From Mangrovimonas sp. YM274 (GTDB lineage: Bacteria > Bacteroidota > Bacteroidia > Flavobacteriales > Flavobacteriaceae): a DNA stretch of 64,000 bases. The position numbers and the translations under genes were made by a program. Of the stretch, positions 25,944 to 32,705 are shown piece after piece; the first letter of the stretch is position 1, and each line of letters opens with the position of its first letter. Under the pieces are notes generated by a model, which was not told the origin of the DNA, searched no databases, and saw only the letters and a program-made list of their open reading frames with translations. Location: the NCBI RefSeq assembly GCF_030908385.1, contig NZ_CP133091.1, positions 1,570,501-1,634,500 of the forward strand. Direction: 5' to 3'.

Positions 25944-26990
25944 TTATAGTTCCATATCACTTCCATTTTCTTGTCTTTTGAGAATGTATGGCAAAGTAAC
26001 TTCTTCATAAAATTTACGATATGGACCTGATAAAGCGGCTTTCCAGTTTTGGTGTTGTTCTTCTGTAAATTGAGGTATCCAGAATCTGTCGGGAATCGAG
26101 GGAGTTGATCCTTTAACTTTACCCATTTCGATGTCTCCCCAGATTATGCCTTCGCCATCTTCATAGGATAATTTCTTAATTACTTTACCATGACCATCAA
26201 CAATCTTTGCTTCTCCCAAAAAATACATGGTAGAGTTTATTGGTTCGTCTTCCCAGATATAGTTTTCGCTTACTTTCCCAACATGATTTGCATGTACCAC
26301 GGGAACCCCAAGCAGAGTTGCGAAATCGGTAGGTGCATTTTGCAATAGGGCAAGGTGATTCTCATCAACTGATTGTTCGGGATCTTCAAATGCTGGCCAG
26401 CAAGAGCCTCCAATAACAAGATCTACCTTATCCAACATTCTTTTGGCCGTATCAGTGCGCAGATATTCCCAACATAAAGACACCCCAATAGTTCCAATTT
26501 CAGTCTCAAAAACTCCATCATCATCTCCTCCTGAGTAAAAACAATTTTCATGATAGGTTGGATAATCTTTATTGTGTACAAAATATTGGCCATCGGGGAA
26601 TACGAGTACAAAACTATTATGTATTTCCTCTCCATGAAAGGCTAGAAAAGATCCTCCAATAATTCCGTTATATTCTTTAGAGAGCGACTTGAGAAGTTTC
26701 AATGATTTTCCTTCAAAAGGTTCTATGTCCTCCACTACCTTATTATTGAAAGGAAAACCAAAGCCAGGGGAGGTAAAGAACTCAGGAATTAGTACAAGGT
26801 CTGCGTCATTTTTAAAGGCTTTTCGGATGTACTTTTCTGCATTCGCAAGATTATCATCAAATTGCCCCACCTTAACATTAAGTTGGATTGCAGCAACACG
26901 AATATTCTTTTTATTGGTACAACTCATTGTTAGTGTTAATAGCATTGACATAAAAAGGCCAAGTCTCATACTTTTAAATCTTCTTTTCAT
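25944..26990 (-). CDS. Lipoprotein nitrilase-superfamily amidohydrolase
   Basis: 348 residues. A lipoprotein signal ending at Cys24 (MSMLLTLTMSC) is followed by a carbon-nitrogen hydrolase domain with the Glu-Lys-Cys triad: Glu in LIPEFFTSPG, Lys in HNKDYPTYH and Cys in GVSLCWEYLR. Such enzymes cleave amides or nitriles of small molecules; the substrate here is unknown. An anchored, extracytoplasmic form is unusual for the superfamily. It is a single gene between the CAACG repeats and the integrase module, so it is island cargo. An alternative start at Met8 would shorten the signal. Confidence 0.82.
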   Translation of the reverse strand: MKRRFKSMRLGLFMSMLLTLTMSCTNKKNIRVAAIQLNVKVGQFDDNLANAEKYIRKAFKNDADLVLIPEFFTSPGFGFPFNNKVVEDIEPFEGKSLKLLKSLSKEYNGIIGGSFLAFHGEEIHNSFVLVFPDGQYFVHNKDYPTYHENCFYSGGDDDGVFETEIGTIGVSLCWEYLRTDTAKRMLDKVDLVIGGSCWPAFEDPEQSVDENHLALLQNAPTDFATLLGVPVVHANHVGKVSENYIWEDEPINSTMYFLGEAKIVDGHGKVIKKLSYEDGEGIIWGDIEMGKVKGSTPSIPDRFWIPQFTEEQHQNWKAALSGPYRKFYEEVTLPYILKRQENGSDMEL

Positions 26991-27202
26991 TTTAGTTGGT
27001 TTTTGTCTGCTTTATAATTAGATCGGAAAGAGTTATCTCTTACAATATAAGTAATATCGAAAAAACATCTAAAGGAAATTAATCCCATCATATAATGAGT
27101 ATGCATTTTCTAAGTCATGTTTTTATGTCAATCTTGTATGAAAATGACTTTGTTTTTTTAGTGAAGTAGGGTGTCGGTTGAATAGGTCTCTCTAGGTTAA
27201 TT

Positions 27203-27230
27203 AAAAAAAGCCAAATCATTACTTGGCTTT
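27203..27230 (-). terminator. Terminator after the zinc-ribbon gene
   Basis: Stem AAGCCAA/TTGGCTT (27208-27214 with 27223-27229) is followed on the minus strand by seven T. It lies 47 bases past the stop of 27277-27708 and ends the leftward integrase-linked unit. Confidence 0.7.
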
Positions 27231-27276
27231 TGGAGATATAATAGAAGTTTTTCTAAGAAAGAGCTTAAGAGTTAAA

Positions 27277-27708
27277 TCAATGTTTCAACCAAGGAGCAGG
27301 AGCCCTATAAACAATTTCTTGTGTTTCCATATCGTAAAACGGCTTTTTGCCATCTGGAGAGGAGGGGTGATTTTTTATTGGGTGGTATTTTCCTTTAATG
27401 CGAGCTAGCAATACGTCCAAATCCCCTTTTGTGGCTTTTCTCTGTTGTTCAGGAGTCAGTAGTGCTTTTAGTCCATCATAGGTTGCAGCACCCGCAGCGG
27501 CATTTCCAACTCCCGCAATACTCATTGATTCTACCTTCTGCTTTTTCTCCTCCTTAGGTTCGTTTGAGATGACCTCAGTTGTAGGTTTTGATTGCTTTGC
27601 ATGATGGGCCTTTGAGCGACAAGAATTACTGCAAAACTTTTGAGCGCGTCTTCTTTTTGGGGTATATTCCTTGTGGCAATAGTTACAGATATAAAATTCG
27701 TTTTCCAA
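27277..27708 (-). CDS. Small zinc-ribbon protein linked to the integrase
   Basis: 143 residues. The N-terminus carries a treble-clef-like zinc site, CNYCHKEYTPKRRRAQKFCS and CR (Cys8, Cys11, Cys26, Cys30). A Lys/Glu-rich linker, an Ala/Gly-rich stretch and a C-terminal part (RIKGKYHPIKNHPSS) follow. It sits two genes after the integrase on the same strand. Bacteroidota mobile elements often have such short zinc proteins. A role in DNA binding, for example as an excision factor, is possible but not shown by any specific motif. Confidence 0.65.
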   Translation of the reverse strand: MENEFYICNYCHKEYTPKRRRAQKFCSNSCRSKAHHAKQSKPTTEVISNEPKEEKKQKVESMSIAGVGNAAAGAATYDGLKALLTPEQQRKATKGDLDVLLARIKGKYHPIKNHPSSPDGKKPFYDMETQEIVYRAPAPWLKH

Positions 27709-27834
27709 TGAATTAAGCGTTAAATGAACGTTCGTTTGACGTATATTTTTTGTTTTTTCAGTTTGAACTGTTGATGCTGACTACATTTGTAGTCATTTTT
27801 GTATTGGCAATCATGATAACAATTGTACTCATAT

Positions 27835-28503
27835 TTAATAGAGAACATTAAAAACAGTTTCCAACAACATCTTATCGACTTCTTCATCCGTGATCAATTC
27901 CGTTTTCTTTTTTCGAGGTTTTGGACTCTTCTTGATTGGAGGTGTTGGAGCATGTAATTTTGGAACGGTCACCTTAAAATTAGGAGAGGCCATTTGAGCT
28001 TTTATATTATCCGTGAACTTTTTTATTCGTTCTCGTGTTTTAGGGTTGCCATATTTTTGTAGGATAATGCTTCGGTGGTCTTCGAAAAGCTGCCTTTGGA
28101 TTGCAAAAAGTTCTACAATGGTTTCACTTGGTAAATGGATACACTCATGAATGTTATCGTGCATCCATTGTGATAGCATTGTAAAGGAATCCAAATGTTC
28201 CCAATATTTTAAGAACAAATGCTCAAATTGGGTATTACCCAAAGCTTCTTTTGCATCTAAAAGGACAAAAACATTTTCTTCGAATACGGCACTCTTTTCA
28301 AGGAGTGTATATTTTTCAAATCTTGCTGGGTCAACAGAGGTTTTTCTGTCTCTGTCCATAAAAGCAACTGTGTTTATATCTTGTTTTGGAACAATATCTC
28401 TGTAAATGGAATCCTGTATAAAATCATAAAGGATTTCGGGCACATAGAAGATAAAAAGCCTTGTGATGTTATTTTTTATGGTTTCAAAAATACTATTGGT
28501 CAT
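27835..28503 (-). CDS. Integrase-coupled basic protein of unknown function
   Basis: 222 residues from ATG 28503 (MTNSIFETIKNN). That start overlaps the integrase stop by 11 bases; an earlier start at 28551 lies inside the integrase. It is mostly helical (about 1-160), then a Pro/Lys-rich basic tail (PPIKKSPKPRKKKTE) and a short acidic end. No family is recognised. The coupling to the integrase gene and the basic tail suggest a DNA-binding helper of recombination, such as a directionality factor; this is inference. Confidence 0.65.
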   Translation of the reverse strand: MTNSIFETIKNNITRLFIFYVPEILYDFIQDSIYRDIVPKQDINTVAFMDRDRKTSVDPARFEKYTLLEKSAVFEENVFVLLDAKEALGNTQFEHLFLKYWEHLDSFTMLSQWMHDNIHECIHLPSETIVELFAIQRQLFEDHRSIILQKYGNPKTRERIKKFTDNIKAQMASPNFKVTVPKLHAPTPPIKKSPKPRKKKTELITDEEVDKMLLETVFNVLY

Positions 28504-29956
28504 TTGCCTTTTGTAACAAGTGTGAATAGTCATTAGGTAGGGAAGCATCAATATCCCTTAAATATTTTTCCAAAGCATCCATGGTTGTATGTCCTGTAAT
28601 CTCCATTAAGGCGCTTTTTGCTGCAAACGGAGTAGAATTCTTAACCAGTGCTCTGTAGAGTTGCGTAATAAATGTATGTCTGAAACTATAGAGTCCATAA
28701 TTGCTGTCCAATCCAAAATGTCTTTTTACAGCCTTAAAGCGCTTGGAGAAATTATCTCTTCTATTGGTTTCCGAAGCATCCCATTCAGCCCCAATGGCAT
28801 CGGGTGTGAACAAATAGTGTTCTGGATCCATGTTTGATAGGTCTGGTAGATCAGCAATCAAAATTTCAGGGATCAATTTGGTCTTGAAAACCTTGTTTTT
28901 TGCTTCAAATTGAAGTGTTTTACTTTTTAGGTTGATGTCCTTAATCTTTAATCGATTTACTTCAATAGGCCTTAAAAAGTTATAGGAAACAAATTTTATG
29001 TACAATAATAATATAGGATCGTATTTCTCCAAATATTCAAAAATAGCTTCCTGCTTTTCTTTGGTATAGGTCTTGTTTCGGTTGGGCTTTGTTTTCATCA
29101 CAGGAATTTTTTTCATCGGATTGGAAATGATGATGTCATTGTCTTCCAAAAGCTGCATGATGCTGCTAAGATTTAACCTGTAATTGTTTCGGTTTCTCGA
29201 ACTGGATGTTAAAAGGATATGGTTTAAAAAGTCCATAGCCACTTTTTTGTTGACCTGATCAATGGTTTTGATCTTTGGGCGGTTTTCCTCAATCCATTTG
29301 ATGAAAATGTTCACAGAGTAGGAGTAGCCCTGTAAGGTGGCAGGTTTTACAATCTTACCTTTTAGTTCCATCCCAAAATTAAGGGCCTCCTTTACAGTCA
29401 TTACCTTTTCTTCTTCCTCAAAGGTTTCATTCGGAGCTTCAATTTGAGGAACGGGACCTTCTTCTTTAGGTTCAGCTATAGGTTGTGAAATTACCTCAGT
29501 TTTTTCTTCCTTTTCTAATTTTGGAGCGGTTTCAGGAAGGATTGGTTTATCCTCTGGTTGTATTTCTTCAATAGGTTTTGGTGGAGCAGGAGCATTCAGA
29601 ACCTTTATGCCTGGATTTTTCGACTGAAATAATGCCGTGTTATCAGCAAAAGGATTGTAGCCCTGTCTTAAAAGTTTCAAAAGTCTTATCCTGTATTTCG
29701 AGAGTACCGCCAGTCGGTCTTCTTTGGTTTTGTAGAGGTGGGCAGTTCCATAAATGTTTTTCATTCTTTGGAGTTTGCCCGTTTCTGGGTTGCGATACGA
29801 AAAATAGACATACCATCTTTTCTTGAGGTCGCCTTTTGCATCGTAGATTTTTGGGGTGGAAAAATTGGTTTTGTGTGCCAAATTGTGTTCTAAATCGTGT
29901 GCGAAATTGTGTTCACTTTCGTGTTCAAATGTAAGGATTTCATTTAATGTGGACAT
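28493..29956 (-). CDS. int: Tyrosine integrase of the 29-kb island
   Basis: 487 residues. N-terminus with five four-residue repeats (residues 11-30, EHES-EHNF-AHDL-EHNL-AHKT) encoded by 12-base iterons. Then an arm-binding-like domain (RWYVYFSYRNP), a Pro/Glu-rich linker (about 115-185), a SAM-like core-binding domain (188-295) and the catalytic domain: Arg329 (NFLRPIEV), Tyr423-x-x-Arg426 (YSFRHTF, with Tyr at the usual His), His456 (TGHTT) and Tyr465 (EKYL). It recombines the tRNA-Met attachment site. Its ATG follows a hairpin T-run with no gap, so expression may rely on readthrough from the tRNA promoter. It is co-transcribed with 27835-28503. Confidence 0.92.
   Translation of the reverse strand: MSTLNEILTFEHESEHNFAHDLEHNLAHKTNFSTPKIYDAKGDLKKRWYVYFSYRNPETGKLQRMKNIYGTAHLYKTKEDRLAVLSKYRIRLLKLLRQGYNPFADNTALFQSKNPGIKVLNAPAPPKPIEEIQPEDKPILPETAPKLEKEEKTEVISQPIAEPKEEGPVPQIEAPNETFEEEEKVMTVKEALNFGMELKGKIVKPATLQGYSYSVNIFIKWIEENRPKIKTIDQVNKKVAMDFLNHILLTSSSRNRNNYRLNLSSIMQLLEDNDIIISNPMKKIPVMKTKPNRNKTYTKEKQEAIFEYLEKYDPILLLYIKFVSYNFLRPIEVNRLKIKDINLKSKTLQFEAKNKVFKTKLIPEILIADLPDLSNMDPEHYLFTPDAIGAEWDASETNRRDNFSKRFKAVKRHFGLDSNYGLYSFRHTFITQLYRALVKNSTPFAAKSALMEITGHTTMDALEKYLRDIDASLPNDYSHLLQKANDQ
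29867..29926 (-). repeat. Five 12-base iterons in the 5' end of the integrase gene
   Basis: On the minus strand, units begin at 29926, 29914, 29902, 29890 and 29878, with cores GAACAC, GAACAC, GCACAC, GAACAC, GCACAC and an exact 12-base period. They are in frame and encode the (E/A)H repeat. The same GAACAC core recurs at the other end of the element (791-824). The iterons lie about 82 bases from the attachment repeat, as arm sites would. Confidence 0.6.
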
Positions 29957-29989
29957 AAAAAAAACGGTTTAGAGTGAACTAAACCGTTT
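29957..29989 (-). terminator. tRNA terminator touching the integrase start codon
   Basis: Stem AAACGGTTTAG/CTAAACCGTTT (29962-29972 with 29979-29989), 6-base loop, then eight T on the minus strand. It lies 22 bases after the tRNA 3' end and its last T is the base before the integrase ATG (29956). It likely ends most tRNA transcripts and limits integrase expression. Confidence 0.75.
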
Positions 29990-30007
29990 GTTTATGGGGG
30001 ATTTCTC

Positions 30008-30053
30008 CTTGTAGCGAGGACGAGATTTGAACTCGTGACCTCTGGGTTATGAA
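30008..30053 (-). repeat. Right attachment repeat inside tRNA-Met
   Basis: These 46 bases are identical to 687-732. They cover the 3' 42 bases of the tRNA plus four bases past its end. Crossover within the repeat keeps the tRNA intact at this end and leaves a remnant at the other. Confidence 0.92.
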
Positions 30054-30085
30054 TCCAACGCTCTAACCAACTGAGCTACCTCGCC
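30012..30085 (-). tRNA. tRNA-Met (CAT anticodon)
   Basis: A complete 74-base cloverleaf: acceptor GGCGAGG pairing with CCTCGCT (one G-T pair), D arm GCTCAGTTGGTTAGAGC, anticodon loop TTCATAA, T arm with GTTCAAATC, discriminator A, no encoded CCA. It lacks the C1-A72 mismatch and the GGG/CCC anticodon stem of initiators, so it is elongator Met, or possibly the Ile tRNA whose CAT is modified. It is the integration site of the island. Confidence 0.93.
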
Positions 30086-30109
30086 ATTCTTGTTTTGCTT
30101 TCGCGGGTG

Positions 30110-30140
30110 CAAATATATAAACAAATTTAGTTTCCACAAG
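30110..30140 (-). promoter_or_regulatory. Bacteroidota-type promoter of tRNA-Met (and readthrough to the integrase)
   Basis: On the minus strand CTTG (30140-30137), exactly 19 bases, then TATATTTG (30117-30110), a perfect match to the TAnnTTTG -7 consensus of the major sigma factor in this phylum. The tRNA starts 25 bases further on. It also points at the integrase beyond the tRNA terminator. Confidence 0.75.
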
Positions 30141-30225
30141 AAAAAATGTATTAAATTATTTTTTTAATTTTTGTTTTAAACTATCCAATTAATGTATATA
30201 TTGAGCGTGATAATAATGTTTATAT

Positions 30226-30618
30226 ATGGAAGAAAAAATTAAGTTAGAAATAGAATTCCCTATCCACGCCTCGCCCCAATTGTTGTACCAATATATATCA
30301 ACGCCTTCAGGTTTGTCCGAGTGGTTTGCCGACAATGTAAACTCTAGAGGGGAGATATTCACTTTTATTTGGGATGATAGTGAGGAGAAAGCTAAAATGT
30401 TGAGCAAGAAGAGTGGGGAGCGCATCAAATTTAGATGGCTCAATGATGATGCAGATAATGCCTCTTATTTTTTTGAAATCAAAATACAAGTTGATGAGAT
30501 TACTAAAGATGTGTCATTGATTATTACCGATTTTATAGAAGAAGATGAAATGGATGAAGCCAAAATGCTTTGGGAAAACCAGATATCAGATTTAAAACAT
30601 GTTTTGGGTTCAGCCTAG
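30226..30618 (+). CDS. START-like (SRPBCC-type) domain protein
   Basis: 130 residues, cytoplasmic. It shows the helix-grip pattern of the Aha1/START-like group: IEFPIHASPQLLYQYISTPSGLSEWFADNV, then strands and a long C-terminal helix (MLWENQISDLKHVLG); quoted only in part. No catalytic motif. In Flavobacteriaceae this gene is regularly found beside a class IV aminotransferase and YqgE, as here. The ligand is unknown. It is the first chromosomal gene beyond the tRNA. Confidence 0.75.
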   Translation: MEEKIKLEIEFPIHASPQLLYQYISTPSGLSEWFADNVNSRGEIFTFIWDDSEEKAKMLSKKSGERIKFRWLNDDADNASYFFEIKIQVDEITKDVSLIITDFIEEDEMDEAKMLWENQISDLKHVLGSA

Positions 30619-30645
30619 ACTAACAGTAATATAAGTTATATATTT

Positions 30646-30673
30646 GTCCCGATTTTTAATCGGGACTTTTTTT
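30646..30673 (+). terminator. Terminator hairpin directly in front of the aminotransferase start
   Basis: A perfect 9-base stem GTCCCGATT/AATCGGGAC with a 3-base loop is followed by seven T and then the ATG at 30674 with no gap. It would end the START-like gene's transcript. The aminotransferase message must start inside or read through it. Confidence 0.75.
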
Positions 30674-31522
30674 ATGATCAATTTAAACGGAACACTTCAG
30701 GAAGAAACACAATTCAATCTATCCATAAACAATAGAGGGTACCAATTTGGAGATGCTCTTTTTGAGACCTTAAAGGTAGTACATGGTAAAATTCTATTTT
30801 TGGAAGATCATTATTTTAGGTTAATGGCTTCCATGCGCATTTTACGAATGGAAATCCCTATGGAATTTACAATGGAGTTTCTTCAAGATGAAATTTTAAA
30901 GACCGTTGAAGCAAATAACCTTACAAACCAACCGGCTAGGGTAAGATTTACGGTAGACAGGGGAGAAGGAGGAAAGTACACACCGTTGCACAAAAAGATT
31001 ACATATAATGTAATTGCAGAGCCATTGGATACGCCTTTTTACTCTATCGATACCGAAAAGGCATACGAAGTAGATTTGTTTAAAGATTATTATGTCGCTC
31101 CAGGCCTGTTGAGTACGTTAAAGACCAATAACAAAATTATCAATGTCTTGGGAAGTGTATATGCGGAAGAAAATCAATTGCAAAATTGCCTCTTATTGAA
31201 TACCGAAAAGCAAGTAGTAGAGGCCCTTAATGGAAATCTGTTTTTGGTGAAAGGCGACAAAATTAAGTCACCACCATTACAAGATGGCTGTTTAAAAGGC
31301 ATTTTGAGAAAGCAAATTATAGAATTGCTCTTGACCATGGGCGATTATGAGTTCTCGGAAGCTTCAATTTCACCTTTTGAACTGCAAAAAGCAGACGAAC
31401 TATTTGTTACCAATGTTATTACAGGAATTCAACCCGTAACAAAGTACAGGAAGAAAATCTTTGGCAATACCATAGCGCGTATTTTAGTTGAAAAGCTAAA
31501 TGTAAAAATCAGGCTATCTTAA
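30674..31522 (+). CDS. Class IV PLP aminotransferase / aminodeoxychorismate lyase-like
   Basis: 282 residues from ATG 30674 (MINLNGTLQEE), matching the usual start of the family. An upstream TTG at 30644 would place the terminator inside the gene and is rejected. Fold-type IV features: NNRGYQFGDALFET, LEDHYFRLMASMRIL, the Lys in LKTNNKI (Schiff-base Lys), and LLNTEKQVVEALNGNLFLVKG. It could be a branched-chain aminotransferase-like enzyme or 4-amino-4-deoxychorismate lyase (folate synthesis). Its stop codon overlaps the stop of the convergent YqgE gene. Confidence 0.85.
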   Translation: MINLNGTLQEETQFNLSINNRGYQFGDALFETLKVVHGKILFLEDHYFRLMASMRILRMEIPMEFTMEFLQDEILKTVEANNLTNQPARVRFTVDRGEGGKYTPLHKKITYNVIAEPLDTPFYSIDTEKAYEVDLFKDYYVAPGLLSTLKTNNKIINVLGSVYAEENQLQNCLLLNTEKQVVEALNGNLFLVKGDKIKSPPLQDGCLKGILRKQIIELLLTMGDYEFSEASISPFELQKADELFVTNVITGIQPVTKYRKKIFGNTIARILVEKLNVKIRLS

Positions 31523-32079
31523 TTATAACTTGGATTTTCGGGGGCGTTGGACCAAATGCAGTACTCGCCTCCAAATTCTATCATTTTTTCTTTCCAAAAA
31601 CTGTCTCCGCTTTTCTTGATAAGCTCATTTCTATAAACGTTCTCCGATACCACCCAAGAGCTGGAATGTAATTCTCTGTCCAATTGGCTAGGTTCCCACC
31701 CCGAATAGCCTAGGAAAAACCTAATATCCGAATCGACTAGTTGTCCACTGTTTAACAAGCCCAAGACAATCTCAAAATTGCCGCCCCAATAAATTCCATT
31801 CGATATCTCTATACTGTCCGGAATGAGTTCCGGGACCTTATGGATAAAGTAGAGGTTGTCCTGTTCTACAGGGCCACCGTTGAACACCTTGATGTTTGCA
31901 TCGGTTTCTGTAATGAGGTCCCCCAATGTGTACGGAAGTGGCTTATTCAATATAAAGCCAATGGAGCCTTGTTCAGTGTGGTCGGCTAGTAAAATTACAG
32001 ACCTATTGAAAGACATGTCTCCAATAATAGATGGTTCGGCCACTAACAAGTGACCTTTTTTTGGTTGAAGTGTAATCAT
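31519..32079 (-). CDS. YqgE/AlgH-family protein
   Basis: 186 residues from ATG 32079 (MITLQPKKGHLLVAEP), the common start of the family. Earlier starts at 32097 and 32130 add atypical residues. Family motifs are SFNRSVILLADH, GSIGFILNKP, GGPVEQDNLYFIH and FLGYSGWEPSQLDREL. The role is unknown; it was once named AlgH, a transcriptional regulator, on weak grounds. Convergent with the aminotransferase, the two sharing a TTAA at their stops. Confidence 0.88.
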   Translation of the reverse strand: MITLQPKKGHLLVAEPSIIGDMSFNRSVILLADHTEQGSIGFILNKPLPYTLGDLITETDANIKVFNGGPVEQDNLYFIHKVPELIPDSIEISNGIYWGGNFEIVLGLLNSGQLVDSDIRFFLGYSGWEPSQLDRELHSSSWVVSENVYRNELIKKSGDSFWKEKMIEFGGEYCIWSNAPENPSYN

Positions 32080-32154
32080 AGCAGTATGATTTATCATAAA
32101 TCTAAAACTTATTTTTTTAAAAACCAACAAAATCTACAACTAACCACTTTACCG

Positions 32155-32186
32155 TAAAAAAAAACTCACTTGACAAGTGAGTTTTT
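32155..32186 (-). terminator. Terminator after the HU gene
   Basis: Stem AAACTCACTT/AAGTGAGTTT with a 3-base loop lies in A and T runs on both sides. It is 50 bases past the HU stop on the minus strand and can also work on the plus strand. Confidence 0.75.
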
Positions 32187-32235
32187 AAAATATAAGTTAT
32201 AAAAAGACTAAAATAATTTTTTAGTGCTTTTGGTT

Positions 32236-32508
32236 TTAGTTAATAGCGCTTGATAAATCAGATCCTGCTTTAAACTTAACTACGTTTTTAGCTTTAATTT
32301 GGATAGTTTTACCAGTTTGTGGATTTCTTCCCTCTCTTGCAGATCTTTTAGATACAGACCAAGTTCCAAATCCTACCAAAGAAACTCTATTTCCTTTTTG
32401 TAAAGCTCCTTCGATGTCAATTAATAATGAATCTAATGCTTTTTTGGCCGCAGCTTTAGAAATTCCAGCGTTTTCTGCCATTCCATTGATTAAATCTGTT
32501 TTGTTCAT
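32236..32508 (-). CDS. HU-family DNA-binding protein
   Basis: 90 residues, full length for HU. MNKTDLINGMAENAGISKAAAKKAL helical dimer part (shown in part), VSLVGFGTWSVSKRSAREGRNPQTGKTIQIKA with the DNA-minor-groove arm and its Pro, and a C-terminal VVKFKAGSDL. A histone-like nucleoid protein that bends DNA. Single gene with its own promoter and terminator. Confidence 0.95.
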   Translation of the reverse strand: MNKTDLINGMAENAGISKAAAKKALDSLLIDIEGALQKGNRVSLVGFGTWSVSKRSAREGRNPQTGKTIQIKAKNVVKFKAGSDLSSAIN

Positions 32509-32570
32509 AAATTTAAATTTTTAATTATTAAATAATAGTTGGGTTAAACGTTAATTGTTAAATCCTCCTA

Positions 32571-32601
32571 CAAATTTATACGGATAATCCATTCACGCAA
32601 G
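32571..32601 (-). promoter_or_regulatory. Bacteroidota-type promoter of the HU gene
   Basis: On the minus strand CTTG (32601-32598), 19 bases, then TAAATTTG (32578-32571), matching TAnnTTTG. The HU ATG is 63 bases downstream, giving a leader of about 55 bases. A 14-base sequence covering the upstream element (32600-32613) is repeated at 32691-32704. Confidence 0.6.
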
Positions 32602-32705
32602 TAATAGCAAGGGAAATGCAAATATTTGTTGATAACTTTAACGATTTGTTAATAAAGGATGTGCATTTTGTCGATGTTTTCAATTTTTTCAGTAATAGCA
32701 AGGGT

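Larger units (their letters stand above)
687..30053. mobile_element. Integrated genomic (defence) island at tRNA-Met, about 29.3 kb
   Basis: The element is bounded by a perfect 46-base direct repeat (687-732 and 30008-30053) corresponding to the 3' part of tRNA-Met. The integrase at 28493-29956 lies at the tRNA-proximal end. GAACAC-type motifs occur near both ends (791-824 and 29867-29926), linking the ends as one unit. Cargo: HipBST toxin-antitoxin, type I restriction-modification with kinase and receiver, CBASS-like operon, Hsp70/SNF2 pair, nitrilase, two integrase-linked small genes. No relaxase, conjugation, replication or phage structural gene is visible, so movement beyond excision and integration would need outside help (inference). 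Confidence 0.88.

Noticed and set aside
29867-29926. 12-base iterons in int as a simple protein repeat only
   Set aside because: Not fully excluded, but the same DNA core recurs in non-coding sequence at the other end of the element, which a protein-level explanation does not cover.
30644-30673. TTG start 30 bases upstream for the aminotransferase
   Set aside because: It would place a perfect terminator hairpin in coding sequence; the ATG at 30674 gives the family's usual N-terminus.
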